This document shows, in pieces, positions 9,981 through 21,976 of a stretch of 64,000 bases of DNA. The translations under genes and the position numbers were made by a program. The stretch is from assembly GCA_948144175.1 (NCBI GenBank), contig CANXME010002072.1, positions 434,001-498,000 on the forward strand, in the 5' to 3' direction. The notes below the pieces were generated by a model, which ran no database searches, had not been told where the DNA came from, and worked only from the letters and a program-made list of their open reading frames with translations. How positions within the stretch are numbered: position 1 is the stretch's first letter; every line of letters begins with the position of its first letter. This stretch comes from Closterium sp. NIES-65 (lineage: Eukaryota > Streptophyta > Zygnematophyceae > Desmidiales > Closteriaceae).

Positions 9981-12900
9981 ATGGACCGGTCAGTGTTGGA
10001 TCGTCCCGCGATAGATCGTCGGATGATGCTGCTCAGCCGCAGTCGCCGTGAGCACGACGGAGATTCCGATTCAGAGGAAGCGTATTCAGTCGGAAGAGAT
10101 GACGTGGATCGTTCTGATTCGCTCAGCCGGGCCTTCGCTCAGGTCAGATACCAGCAGGTGGCTAGCGTCCCAGTAGCCGACATATCAGACCTGCTTCGCG
10201 ACCATGCGACAAAGCATCTCAAAAGCGCGCGATCCTGTGAAGTCCTGGCACAATGGAGTGCCTGCGTCGTTGCTTTTCCGAAATGGATTTTTGGCCTAGT
10301 GTGCGTTTCTGGGTATGCTCGTGTGTGCGCTCGAACGTTCGTGTCTGGTTCGTGCGTTCCTTTTCCCCAATGCTGGCAGCAAGCGAACGTGGGGGACTAC
10401 CGGGGAAGAGGAGGGGAGTCGCGGCAAGTGCGGGAAGAGGAGGAGGAGGACGAGGACGAGGAGGAGTACACCGTGGAGGTGTGGGACGCGCTTGACTCCC
10501 TAGAACAGGTAGGGGGGTGGGTGGAGGGAGGAGCATGGGCCTGCGAGGAGCAGGAGGGCGAGATTGTGCGTGGAGATGTGAGAGTGGAACACCGGTGAAC
10601 GCATGGGGCTGCACCCACAGTGTGCCTCAAGCACCCCCGCTCAACCCGCAGATGTGTGTGCTTGCTCACCCCCGCTCGTTGCCTCGCCCTCGTCCTCCCT
10701 TCCGTCTCCGCACTCTTATCACTGTCCGCCATTCCCTTCTCCCCCCTCCCCACCCCCTCCCGCGCTTCTCCACTGTCCTCGACCCCACGGCGTCCCCATG
10801 CGCGCGTGCGGCAGTTAAAGCCCATCATCGCGTCGGGCCCGCGGTGGAAGCTCGAGGAGTTTCTACGAGCCATCGACATCCTCCAGGTGCGCTCGCACGC
10901 CCGCATGCTGCTGTAACCACGCTCGCATGCTGATACAGCTACGCTCGCATGCTGCTGCAGGCACGCTCGCATGCTGCTACAACTACGCTCTCATGCAATG
11001 GTATAATGCGTTATAATTATCTGTGCTCTGCTTTCTCCCCCTTCCCCCCTCCCCCTCTCCGACGGCGCGCAGGAGATGGCGGAGTTCTTTGAGCGCAACG
11101 AGTGCGCGTCGGGCGTGCGCGAGTGCGAGAAGTACATGGCGGTCGCCATGGACCACCTCGTCGACGAGTTCCGCGACGCGCTCGTCAAAATCAGGTGCGC
11201 GCGCTCGCATGCACGCACGCATGCACGTGGGTGACTGAGATCGCAATGGAGCAGGGGATTGCAATAGGGAGGGACGGGGGCGCACATGAATGAATGGGGT
11301 GGGATGGAGTGCAGCAAGCGTGCGAGCGAGTGCAACGTGTTTGAGCTGGTGAGAAACGCCTCCACGCTGTTACCCCACGTTGTTCCCACCACACCCACTT
11401 CCCTCCCTCCCCCCATCCCCGCGCACGGCCCTGTGGCTCGGCGCGCAGCAAGCCGTTGCCAGCAGCCATGCTGCGCGAGGTGGCCATGTCAGCGCACGCG
11501 GGCCGCCTCGTCGACCAGCACCAGGGCGGCGCTGCTGCTGCCGCCGCCGCCGTGCTGGCGGGCGCGGCGGGCCCGGGCGTGCCGCGCACGTCCACCGGAT
11601 CCTCGTCCGCGTCGTCGCACCTGCCCACGTCGCGCTCGCGCACCGCCAACACCACCTCGTCGCCCGACTCGTCGGGGTCGTCGTCGCCCGTGGGGGGTGG
11701 GGGGTCCGCCACGGCGCACGCGGTGTCAGCCGCCACGCACCTGGCGCTGCAGGACTGGCTGTCCGCCAGCGCCGTGCCCTTCCTGCACCGCATGGCCGTC
11801 AAGCTCGCGCAGGGGGGCGAGTCGCAGCGCTGCATGCAGCAATACGTGTGAGCACTGACAAGAATGATTTCCGTCGCCTGTCACTTTTGCTTCCTATCAA
11901 TCCTCCTCTTTTCCTCCTTCCTATTATCCCCCCACTGTTTTCCTTGGCCGCTTTTCCTGTCTGCTTCCCTCTCCAACCCTCCGAACGCGCCCTCTTCCTC
12001 CATTCCCTGCCCTCATTCTCCCCCAACTCTTACCCCTTCCCCCCTTCCTCATTCACACGAACAGCAAGGTGCGGGCGGAGGCCATTCAACGAAGTGTAGA
12101 CGCGCTGGACATCAAGAGAGTGCTGACGACATCACTGGAGGAGATGACGTGGCAGCAGCTGGAGGCGCTAATGAAGGGATGGGTCACGGACATGCGAGCC
12201 ATGGTGGGTCACAGACATGCGAGCCATGGTGGGTCACAGACATGCGAGCCATGGTGGGTCACAGACATGCGAGCCATGGTGGGTCACAGACATGCGAGCC
12301 ATGGTGGGTCACGGACATGCGAGCCATGGTGGGTCACAGACATGCGAGCCATGGTGGGTCACAGACATGCGAGCCATGGTGGGTCACGGACATGCGAGCC
12401 ATGGTGGGTCACAGACATCCGAGCCATGGTGGGTCACAGACATGCGAGCCATGGTGGGTCACGGACATGCGAGCCATGGTGGGTCACAGACATGCGAGCT
12501 ATGGTGGGTCACAGACATGCGAGCCATGGTGGGTCACAGACATGCGAGCCATGGTGGGTCACAGACATGCGAGCCATGGTGGGTCACGGACATGCGAGCC
12601 ATGGTGGGTCACAGACATGCGAGCCATGGTGGGTCACAGACATGCGAGCCATGGTGGGTCACAGACATGCGAGCCATGGTGGGTCACAGACATGCGAGCC
12701 ATGGTGGGTCACAGACATGCGAGCCATGGTGGGTCACAGACATGCGAGCCATGGTGGGTCACAGACATGCGAGCCATGGTGGGTCACAGACATGCGAGCC
12801 ATGGTGGGTCACAGACATGCGAGCCATGGTGGGTCACAGACATGCGAGCCATGGTGGGTCACAGACATGCGAGCCATGGTGGGTCACAGACATGCGAGCC

Positions 12901-15900
12901 ATGGTGGGTCACAGACATGCGAGCCATGGTGGGTCACAGACATGCGAGCCATGGTGGGTCACAGACATGCGAGCCATGGTGGGTCACAGACATGCGAGCC
13001 ATGGTGGGTCACAGACATGCGAGCCATGGTGGGTCACAGACATGCGAGCCATGGTGGGTCACAGACATGCGAGCCATGGTGGGTCACAGACATGCGAGCC
13101 ATGGTGGGTCACAGACATGCGAGCCATGGTGGGTCACAGACATGCGAGCCATGGTGGGTCACAGACATGCGAGCCATGGTGGGTCACAGACATGCGAGCC
13201 ATGGTGGGTCACAGACATGCGAGCCATGGTGGGTCACAGACATGCGAGCCATGGTGGGTCGCAGACATGCGAGCCATGGTGGGTCGCAGACATGCGAGCC
13301 ATGGTGGGTCGCAGACATGCGAGCCATGGTGGGTCGCAGACATGCGAGCCATGGTGGGTCGCAGACATGCGAGCCATGGTGGGTCGCAGACATGCGAGCC
13401 ATGGTGGGTCGCAGACATGCGAGCCATGGTGGGTCGCAGACATGCGAGCCATGGTGGGTCACAGACATGCGAGCCATGGTGGGTCACAGACATGCGAGCC
13501 ATGGTGGGTCACAGACATGCGAGCCATGGTGGGTCACAGACATGCGAGCCATGGTGGGTCACAGACATGCGAGCCATGGTGGGTCACAGACATGCGAGCC
13601 ATGGTGGGTCACAGACATGCGAGCCATGGTGGGTCACAGACATGCGAGCCATGGTGGGTCACAGACATGCGAGCCATGGTGGGTCACAGACATGCGAGCC
13701 ATGGTGGGTCACAGACATGCGAGCCATGGTGGGTCACAGACATGCGAGCCATGGTGGGTCACAGACATGCGAGCCATGGTGGGTCACAGACATGCGAGCC
13801 ATGGTGGGTCACAGACATGCGAGCCATGGTGGGTCACAGACATGCGAGCCATGGTGGGTCACAGACATGCGAGCCATGGTGGGTCACAGACATGCGAGCC
13901 ATGGTGGGTCACAGACATGCGAGCCATGGTGGGTCACAGACATGCGAGCCATGGTGGGTCACAGACATGCGAGCCATGGTGGGTCACAGACATGCGAGCC
14001 ATGGTGGGTCACAGACATGCGAGCCATGGTGGGTCACAGACATGCGAGCCATGGTGGGTCACAGACATGCGAGCCATGGTGGGTCACAGACATGCGAGCC
14101 ATGGTGGGTCGCAGACATGCGAGCCATGGTGGGTCGCAGACATGCGAGCCATGGTGGGTCACAGACATGCGAGCCATGGTGGGTCACAGACATGCGAGCC
14201 ATGGTGGGTCACAGACATGCGAGCCATGGTGGGTCACAGACATGCGAGCCATGGTGGGTCACAGACATGCGAGCCATGGTGGGTCACAGACATGCGAGCC
14301 ATGGTGGGTCACAGACATGCGAGCCATGGTGGGTCACAGACATGCGAGCCATGGTGGGTCACAGACATGCGAGCCATGGTGGGTCACAGACATGCGAGCC
14401 ATGGTGGGTCACAGACATGCGAGCCATGGTGGGTCACAGACATGCGAGCCATGGTGGGTCACAGACATGCGAGCCATGGTGGGTCACAGACATGCGAGCC
14501 ATGGTGGGTCACAGACATGCGAGCCATGGTGGGTCACAGACATGCGAGCCATGGTGGGTCGCAGACATGCGAGCCATGGTGGGTCGCAGACATGCGAGCC
14601 ATGGTGGGTCGCAGACATGCGAGCCATGGTGGGTCGCAGACATGCGAGCCATGGTGGGTCGCAGACATGCGAGCCATGGTGGGTCGCAGACATGCGAGCC
14701 ATGGTGGGTCGCAGACATGCGAGCCATGGTGGGTCGCAGACATGCGAGCCATGGTGGGTCACAGACATGCGAGCCATGGTGGGTCACAGACATGCGAGCC
14801 ATGGTGGGTCACAGACATGCGAGCCATGGTGGGTCACAGACATGCGAGCCATGGTGGGTCACAGACATGCGAGCCATGGTGGGTCACAGACATGCGAGCC
14901 ATGGTGGGTCACAGACATGCGAGCCATGGTGGGTCACAGACATGCGAGCCATGGTGGGTCACAGACATGCGAGCCATGGTGGGTCACAGACATGCGAGCC
15001 ATGGTGGGTCACAGACATGCGAGCCATGGTGGGTCACAGACATGCCATGGTGGGTCACAGACATGCGAGCCATGGTGGGTCACAGACATGCGAGCCATGG
15101 TGGGTCACAGACATGCGAGCCATGGTGGGTCACAGACATGCGAGCCATGGTGGGTCACAGACATGCGAGCCATGGTGGGTCACAGACATGCGAGCCATGG
15201 TGGGTCACAGACATGCGAGCCATGGTGGGTCACAGACATGCGAGCCATGGTGGGTCACAGACATGCGAGCCATGGTGGGTCACAGACATGCGAGCCATGG
15301 TGGGTCGCAGACATGCGAGCCATGGTGGGTCACAGACATGCGAGCCATGGTGGGTCACAGACATGCGAGCCATGGTGGGTCACAGACATGCGAGCCATGG
15401 TGGGTCACAGACATGCGAGCCATGGTGGGTCACAGACATGCGAGCCATGGTGGGTCACAGACATGCGAGCCATGGTGGGTCACAGACATGCGAGCCATGG
15501 TGGGTCACAGACATGCGAGCCATGGTGGGTCACAGACATGCGAGCCATGGTGGGTCACAGACATGCGAGCCATGGTGGGTCACAGACATGCGAGCCATGG
15601 TGGGTCACAGACATGCGAGCCATGGTGGGTCACAGACATGCGAGCCATGGTGGGTCACAGACATGCGAGCCATGGTGGGTCACAGACATGCGAGCCATGG
15701 TGGGTCACAGACATGCGAGCCATGGTGGGTCACAGACATGCGAGCCATGGTGGGTCGCAGACATGCGAGCCATGGTGGGTCGCAGACATGCGAGCCATGG
15801 TGGGTCGCAGACATGCGAGCCATGGTGGGTCGCAGACATGCGAGCCATGGTGGGTCGCAGACATGCGAGCCATGGTGGGTCGCAGACATGCGAGCCATGG

Positions 15901-18900
15901 TGGGTCGCAGACATGCGAGCCATGGTGGGTCGCAGACATGCGAGCCATGGTGGGTCGCAGACATGCGAGCCATGGTGGGTCACAGACATGCGAGCCATGG
16001 TGGGTCACAGACATGCGAGCCATGGTGGGTCACAGACATGCGAGCCATGGTGGGTCACAGACATGCGAGCCATGGTGGGTCACAGACATGCGAGCCATGG
16101 TGGGTCACAGACATGCGAGCCATGGTGGGTCACAGACATGCGAGCCATGGTGGGTCACAGACATGCGAGCCATGGTGGGTCACAGACATGCGAGCCATGG
16201 TGGGTCACAGACATGCGAGCCATGGTGGGTCACAGACATGCGAGCCATGGTGGGTCACAGACATGCGAGCCATGGTGGGTCACAGACATGCGAGCCATGG
16301 TGGGTCACAGACATGCGAGCCATGGTGGGTCACAGACATGCGAGCCATGGTGGGTCACAGACATGCGAGCCATGGTGGGTCACAGACATGCGAGCCATGG
16401 TGGGTCACAGACATGCGAGCCATGGTGGGTCACAGACATGCGAGCCATGGTGGGTCACAGACATGCGAGCCATGGTGGGTCACAGACATGCGAGCCATGG
16501 TGGGTCACAGACATGCGAGCCATGGTGGGTCACAGACATGCGAGCCATGGTGGGTCACAGACATGCGAGCCATGGTGGGTCACAGACATGCGAGCCATGG
16601 TGGGTCACAGACATGCGAGCCATGGTGGGTCACAGACATGCGAGCCATGGTGGGTCACAGACATGCGAGCCATGGTGGGTCACAGACATGCGAGCCATGG
16701 TGGGTCACAGACATGCGAGCCATGGTGGGTCACAGACATGCGAGCCATGGTGGGTCACAGACATGCGAGCCATGGTGGGTCACAGACATGCGAGCCATGG
16801 TGGGTCACAGACATGCGAGCCATGGTGGGTCACAGACATGCGAGCCATGGTGGGTCACAGACATGCGAGCCATGGTGGGTCACAGACATGCGAGCCATGG
16901 TGGGTCACAGACATGCGAGCCATGGTGGGTCACAGACATGCGAGCCATGGTGGGTCACAGACATGCGAGCCATGGTGGGTCACAGACATGCGAGCCATGG
17001 TGGGTCACAGACATGCGAGCCATGGTGGGTCACAGACATGCGAGCCATGGTGGGTCACAGACATGCGAGCCATGGTGGGTCACAGACATGCGAGCCATGG
17101 TGGGTCACAGACATGCGAGCCATGGTGGGTCACAGACATGCGAGCCATGGTGGGTCACAGACATGCGAGCCATGGTGGGTCACAGACATGCGAGCCATGG
17201 TGGGTCACAGACATGCGAGCCATGGTGGGTCACAGACATGCGAGCCATGGTGGGTCACAGACATGCGAGCCATGGTGGGTCACAGACATGCGAGCCATGG
17301 TGGGTCACAGACATGCGAGCCATGGTGGGTCACAGACATGCGAGCCATGGTGGGTCACAGACATGCGAGCCATGGTGGGTCACAGATATGCGAGCCACAG
17401 TGGGCAGGGCCTGGGGCGTGGAGCTGGGCTTGGGGCTGGGGACTGGCTCGGACTTGGGGCTGGGGACTGGCTCGGGCTTGGGGCTGGGGACTGGCTCGGA
17501 CTTGGGGCTGGGGACTGGCTCGGACTTGGGGCTGGGGACTGGCTCGGACTTGGGGCTGGGGCAGGGGTTGAGGATGGAGGTGGTGTGATCCATGATTTGG
17601 GAAAGACGTGCCTCTTGAGTGATTGCTGCGGGCGTGACTGCCTGCATGGTGCTGTTGCCGTTTCCTCCCTCTCACACGCCCCTACCTCTCCTCGCTGCCG
17701 TGCCTGCCACTGACCACGGCAGGTGTTGGTGCTGCTGGGCAGCGAGCGCGTGCTGTGTGACGAGATATTCGACTCCCTCGAACCCGACAGAGAGCTCTGC
17801 TACCTCTCCCTCATTCAGGTGACCCCTGCTTCCTCCCACCCCAATCTCTTCGCAAGTCTGTTCCAGATGTCTCTCCACCATCGTGTTCGCCTAAAATCTC
17901 CCCTATTCACCCTTAACAAGCCCTGTCCCTCCTCCCCCGTTCCTCCTCTCCCCACTCCTGCGCGCAGGCGAGTGGGCTGGCAGCAACGGTGGAGGCGGTG
18001 GTGAGCAACGGGCGGGTGGTGGCGTCGGGGCGCAACACACCGGAGCGCCTCTTTGCGCTGCTCGACATGTTCACCACCGGCCGCGAGCTGCGCGCCCAGG
18101 TGGGGGGGGGGGGGGGGGAGGAGCGGGGGGGGGAAGAGTAGGTGGGGAGGAGAGGGGGGTGTGAGCGAGGAAGGCCACAGGTGGAGGGCGGAGGGTCGCA
18201 GGTGGGGTAAGGAGGCTGGAGATGCGCGCCCGAGTTTTGTCTCCCTGTGCTTCCCGTCAACTTCCTGAAAGCCTTTCAAACACTTCCCCCGCCTGCCCTT
18301 CCCACCCTGGCCGTTTGCTTGGGGATCAGATCGAGGCGGTGGTGTCGGTGCCGGGGTTTGGCAGTGTGCTGCGCGAGATGGAGCGGCTGCCGCGCGACCT
18401 GGCGGGTGCGGTGATGGACACCATCGGCGAGTTCAAACGCGTGCTCGAGGAGCCGCCCGCGCACCACCAGGCGCACAGCCAGGACAAGAAGAAAGGGTGA
18501 GCGGGGAGAGGGGCTGGGGATGGAAGGCGGGCGGGATGGGACAGGCATGGGGTGTGGCAGCTACAATAGCATGTGACACCACCTCCTGCACCCATCCTGT
18601 GTCCGCCCTCTGTGTTTGACTTCGCCTGGCCAGTGTTTCTCCCCTCACTCTGCCTCTTCTATCTCCCCTGACCACCCGCTCGAGCACAATCTCACTTCTT
18701 CATCCCATCCCACCCCGCCCGTGTGCCCTTGTGACCGCAGCATGCTGAAGCCGTTCCTGCGCAGTGCGAGTGCGAGCAGTGGGGCGGACACGGGGCCCGT
18801 GGAGGAGATGGAGGTCGCGACGGCCGCCACACACCCCCTCACCTCCTACGTCGTCAACTACATGAACAATCTCCTCGATAAGTGCGTGCGCGGTCTCCTC

Positions 18901-21050
18901 CTGTCACCCTGCTCTCATTTCCGATGTCCATGTGTTAGGCTTACAGCACCAGGTTGTGGAATTGACCGTGGCGCAGTTGAAGCTAGCAGCTTGATGTACG
19001 GAAATGGATGGATGGATGCAACGCATGGGTGCACTGACCCCACTGGAGTTGTTATGGAATTCCTGTGGTGGTGAGCAGGCAGAGCAAGCGCAACTACCCG
19101 GTGACGTTGGAGTATCTGCTGCTGGAGTACGGCCGCAGCATCACGTCCACCGGCGCCGACGCCACGGCAGCGGCGCTCATAACGCGCAGCGGCCCGCAGT
19201 ACAAGACGCCCTTCAGCGGCGCCGCTGTGGAGCGGCGGTCGGGCGCGGTGGGGCCAGCAGCGCTGGGGCAGCGCGCAGCCACCCTGGCGGGCGTGGTGTC
19301 GTCGGTGCTGGAGTCGCTGCTGCGCTGCCTGGAGAGCCGCGCCAAGGCCGCCTCCGACCCCACCCAGGGCGCGCTCTTCCTCCTCAACAATGCCCTCTAC
19401 ATCTCCAAAAACCTGTGAGCCGCTCAACCCCCTGCAGTGCTGTCAGTACGTGACACTCGTGCCACTCTGTGCGGTGTCCCTTGCAGAGAATCGCACCAGC
19501 AGCAGCACCGTATGCTGCCCTGATATGCCTGCGTGCTACTACCATATGTGGCTGGCTGCGAGGATGTGTCTCCCGGTCCACTTGTGGACCTCCACTCCCA
19601 TGTGCCCATGTGTCCATGCCCTCATGTGTCCACACAACCATGCACCCATGTACCCATCTGTGTGGCGGTGCAGGTCGGATGGCAAGCTGTCAGCTGTGGC
19701 GGATCTACCGGACTGGAAGGACGGGCAGATGCTGGACAAGTACATGATCCACTTCAGAGACGCTGTGCTCGCCCGGGTGACTCTTGCTTGCCCTGCCCTG
19801 CCATGCCATGCCATGCCATGCCCTGCCTGCGTGGCACATTTTATCAAATGGCAGGATTGTTGTGACATGTGTGCATGAAGCGTGTGTGTGCGGCTGTATG
19901 GTGTGTGGCCATGCTTGCTTTAGCAGTTCCGTTTCTGCTTGCATGATTGTGCCCTCCTGGGTCTCATACCTCTATTGCTCCTGTTTGGATGCCATGCCAT
20001 CTCATTCTCCCACCCCCCTCACCTCCCCCACCTCTCTCAGTTCACCTCCCTCGTTTGCATGCCTGCGCTCCCCCGTGCGCGCATGCGCGCGGCCACAACA
20101 GATATCGCACGCACTGGAGGAGACAGCAGTCACGGGGGGGCTGCTCAAGTCGGTCAATGAGCACACGGAGGTCAAGGCCAAGTGAGTCGCGCGGGGGAAG
20201 TGGGGTGGGGTGTCTATTTGGACAGGTGGGTGAGCGCCAGTTAGGAGGCTTGACTGTGCGGCCTTGTTGACTCGCTGCTATGCATTGGCCCTCCCTTCTC
20301 GCCATGCTACCACAGGCCGTCTCGGCAGTTTTGTCTCCCTCATCCGTGTCACTCCTTCCCCTCGCTGCCATGCATCACCCTGACATGCGCACATGTATGT
20401 ATGTGTGTGTGTGTGTGTGTGCGTGCGCGCGTGTGCGTGTGTGTGTGCATGTGGGGTGGCAGGCTGAAGAAGTTCAACGCGGCGTTTGAGGAGCTGGCGA
20501 TAAAGCAGGCGGGGTGGAACATCCCCGATGAGGACCGCCGCAAGAAGACTCGCAGCAGCGTTGCTCGGCGCCTGCGAGAAATCTACTCTGCATTCCTGCT
20601 GCCCTACAGGTGCCCTGCCATGCCATGCCCATGCCTTCCTGCTGCCCTACAGGTGCCCTGCCATGCCCATGCCTTCCTGCTGCCCTACAGGCGCCCTGCC
20701 ATGCCCATGCCTTCCTGCTGCCCTACAGGTGCCCTGCCATGGCCATTCCTTGCTGCCCCCCTCATGGCATGCACAGAGCGCATCCCATCTGTGTGTGTGT
20801 GGCTCCACTCGCATGCCACTCGTGCCCTCTTCTCTCTGCTCCCACTCATCTCCATGCGCATGCGCCTCTGCTTGTATTTGTGTCACTCTTACTGTCTGTG
20901 CATGTGTGTGTGTGCACATGGGGGTGTCACAGGGAGGAGCTGTGTGAGTTCAAGACGTACCGCTATTCACCGGACGCCATAGAGCGCGTCGTGCTCGACT
21001 ACTTCTTCCTCGCCACTCCCTCCAGAGGCCTCCCCATCTCCTTTGGCTAG
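9981..21050 (+). CDS. EXO70: exocyst complex subunit EXO70 (plant-type), multi-exon
   Basis: EXO70 is the exocyst subunit that tethers secretory vesicles to the plasma membrane by binding phosphoinositides. Exons read from splice sites and frame: 9981-10508 (may contain one small in-phase intron ending at 10379), 10815-10886, 11073-11194, 11449-11847, 12065-12203, 17723-17818, 17968-18099, 18330-18496, 18741-18881, 19079-19414, 19674-19776, 20102-20181, 20463-20609, 20933-21050. All junction phases fit and the total is 2580 nt (859 aa), longer than the usual 600-700 because of a Ser/Ala/Gly-rich insert in exon 11449-11847 and an acidic stretch near 10440. The family features are the N-terminal coiled coil, WKLEEFLRAIDILQ, WQQLEALMKGWVTDMRAM continuing without a gap into VLVLLGSERVLCDEIFD, GALFLLNNALYI, and the C-terminal FNAAFEEL...GWNIPDEDRRKKTR and YRYSPDAIERVVLDYFF. 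Start ATG 9981 (MDRSVLDRP) is the first in-frame Met after the TATA-like box. Confidence 0.93.
10890..10990 (+). repeat. 22-bp tandem repeat at the 5' end of an EXO70 intron
   Basis: About four copies of a unit like ACGCTCGCATGCTGCTACAACT begin within a few bases of the donor at 10887. One unit reads GCAGGCACGCTCGC, similar to the exon-donor junction CCAGGTGCGCTCGC, so this may be a decayed example of a junction-derived array. The resemblance is weaker than in the three clear cases. Confidence 0.7.
12181..17401 (+). repeat. 25-bp minisatellite, 209 units, derived from EXO70 exon end plus splice donor
   Basis: Unit GGGTCACAGACATGCGAGCC plus ATGGT, 25 bp, repeated 209 times over 5221 bp (one 21-bp unit near 15040 lacks GAGC). 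The first unit, GGGTCACGGACATGCGAGCC plus ATGGT, is the last 23 coding bases of the exon ending at 12203 plus the donor GT at 12204-12205. The intron runs 12204-17722 and is almost wholly this array. Units differ mainly at one base (GTCACAG or GTCGCAG). Because 25 is 1 mod 3 and the unit has no stop, all three forward frames are open for more than 5.3 kb; I regard these as array artefacts and not a protein gene, because the flanking exons join perfectly across it. Confidence 0.97.
17429..17562 (+). repeat. 24-bp tandem repeat in the same EXO70 intron
   Basis: Five full copies and a partial one of CTTGGGGCTGGGGACTGG plus CTCGGA follow 27 bases after the 25-bp array. G-rich on the coding strand and in the intron. 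No relation to the 25-bp unit is evident. Confidence 0.93.
20397..20452 (+). repeat. (TG)n/(CG)n dinucleotide tract at EXO70 splice acceptor
   Basis: Alternating purine-pyrimidine run, mostly TG with GCGCGC, lying immediately upstream of the acceptor GGTGGCAG at 20462, where a polypyrimidine tract would be expected. Confidence 0.85.
20593..20740 (+). repeat. 38-bp tandem repeat copying an EXO70 exon end and donor
   Basis: The exon end TTCCTGCTGCCCTACAG (ending 20609) with its donor GTGCCC is followed by units ending at 20652 (43 bp), 20690 (38 bp) and 20728 (38 bp), each repeating the same exon end and the intron start (GT at 20653 and 20729, GC at 20691). Four junction-like sites in a row, each also able to serve as an acceptor because the unit is pyrimidine-rich and ends in CAG. 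Confidence 0.93.
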
Positions 21051-21458
21051 CCTCGCCTCCCCATCTCCTTCCATTAATCACGCCTCCCCATTCGCTTTCC
21101 ATCTCCTTTCGAGTGCCTCGAAGCTTCCCATCTCCATCATGTCAGAAAGCCACGCCAGCTCGCCCACTCCCTCTCCCTGCACAGCCACTCATTGCTACCT
21201 CCACTCGCCGGCACCTTGTCTCAGCAGCGCCTGTGCATCACACGCGCCCCGTTGAGTTGGGAGTGTCGTGGCAAGCCATTCCCCCCACTGGCACGGGCAA
21301 TAAGGCTTGCTGACAGCGCCCAGTCTGCCTGGCCATGTGGCCCCACCGACAGTAGCAAGGAACAACACACCCACTCAGCGGCACAGTAGCAGTAGCAAAG
21401 GCAGCAGTACCCAAAGCATTAGCACCAGTAGCAGTAGCAGCAGTAGGCGCAGTAAATG

Positions 21459-21510
<52 letters not shown>

Positions 21511-21976
21511 GTGCATGGCATGCCAGCATATGCACGGCAATGAGGCAGTGGAGGGGCGAGTGCAGCAGCATACGGTAGATGATGTAGTGATAGCGAGCCA
21601 TGGTATGGTAGTGGTGTAGGCTCTCTTGCAGCCTTTGCACATGCAATCTCCATTTGGAAGGTGCAGTCCTTGGCACACAGCCCTGTTGATGTTGCACAAG
21701 ATACTTGCTAGCGAAGATGCTGGTAGTCTGAATTGTACTGTACAATAAGTACAATGTCAGTTGCTAACTAACTTTTGAGAAACAAAATGTGTAACAAACT
21801 AGTATGCCAATTATGTTACTAGTAGTAGCCTCAGACCAACTCCAGCATAAGCACACCATCCTTGCCCATTTCTGAGGTTAATCTGTGCCCGTGAGATTCG
21901 CTACCACCACCATCACGCTGCCAGCACCTGTGCGGCGTGGAGCTGTGGCAACCAGTGGGGCAAGTGGCCACGCTCA
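21051..21976. other. intergenic region between convergent EXO70 and RBBP5 genes
   Basis: Contains the 3' flank of EXO70, a GCA/CAG-type microsatellite (21461-21509), and an AT-richer stretch near 21700-21860. The two genes converge here, so it should hold both 3' UTRs. No further gene or RNA recognised. Confidence 0.6.
21461..21509. repeat. (GCA)n microsatellite
   Basis: About 16 GCA triplets in the EXO70/RBBP5 intergenic region, preceded by imperfect GCAGTA repeats. Not inside a supported reading frame. Confidence 0.95.

Noticed and set aside
12181..17401. CRISPR-like or zinc-finger-like repeat array
   Set aside because: Units are contiguous with no spacers, and the translated repeat has no C2H2 spacing.
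11864..17713. Three forward reading frames of about 1780-1950 codons with a 25-residue repeat
   Set aside because: They exist only because the 25-bp unit lacks stops in every phase; the flanking EXO70 exons join in phase and by homology across the array.
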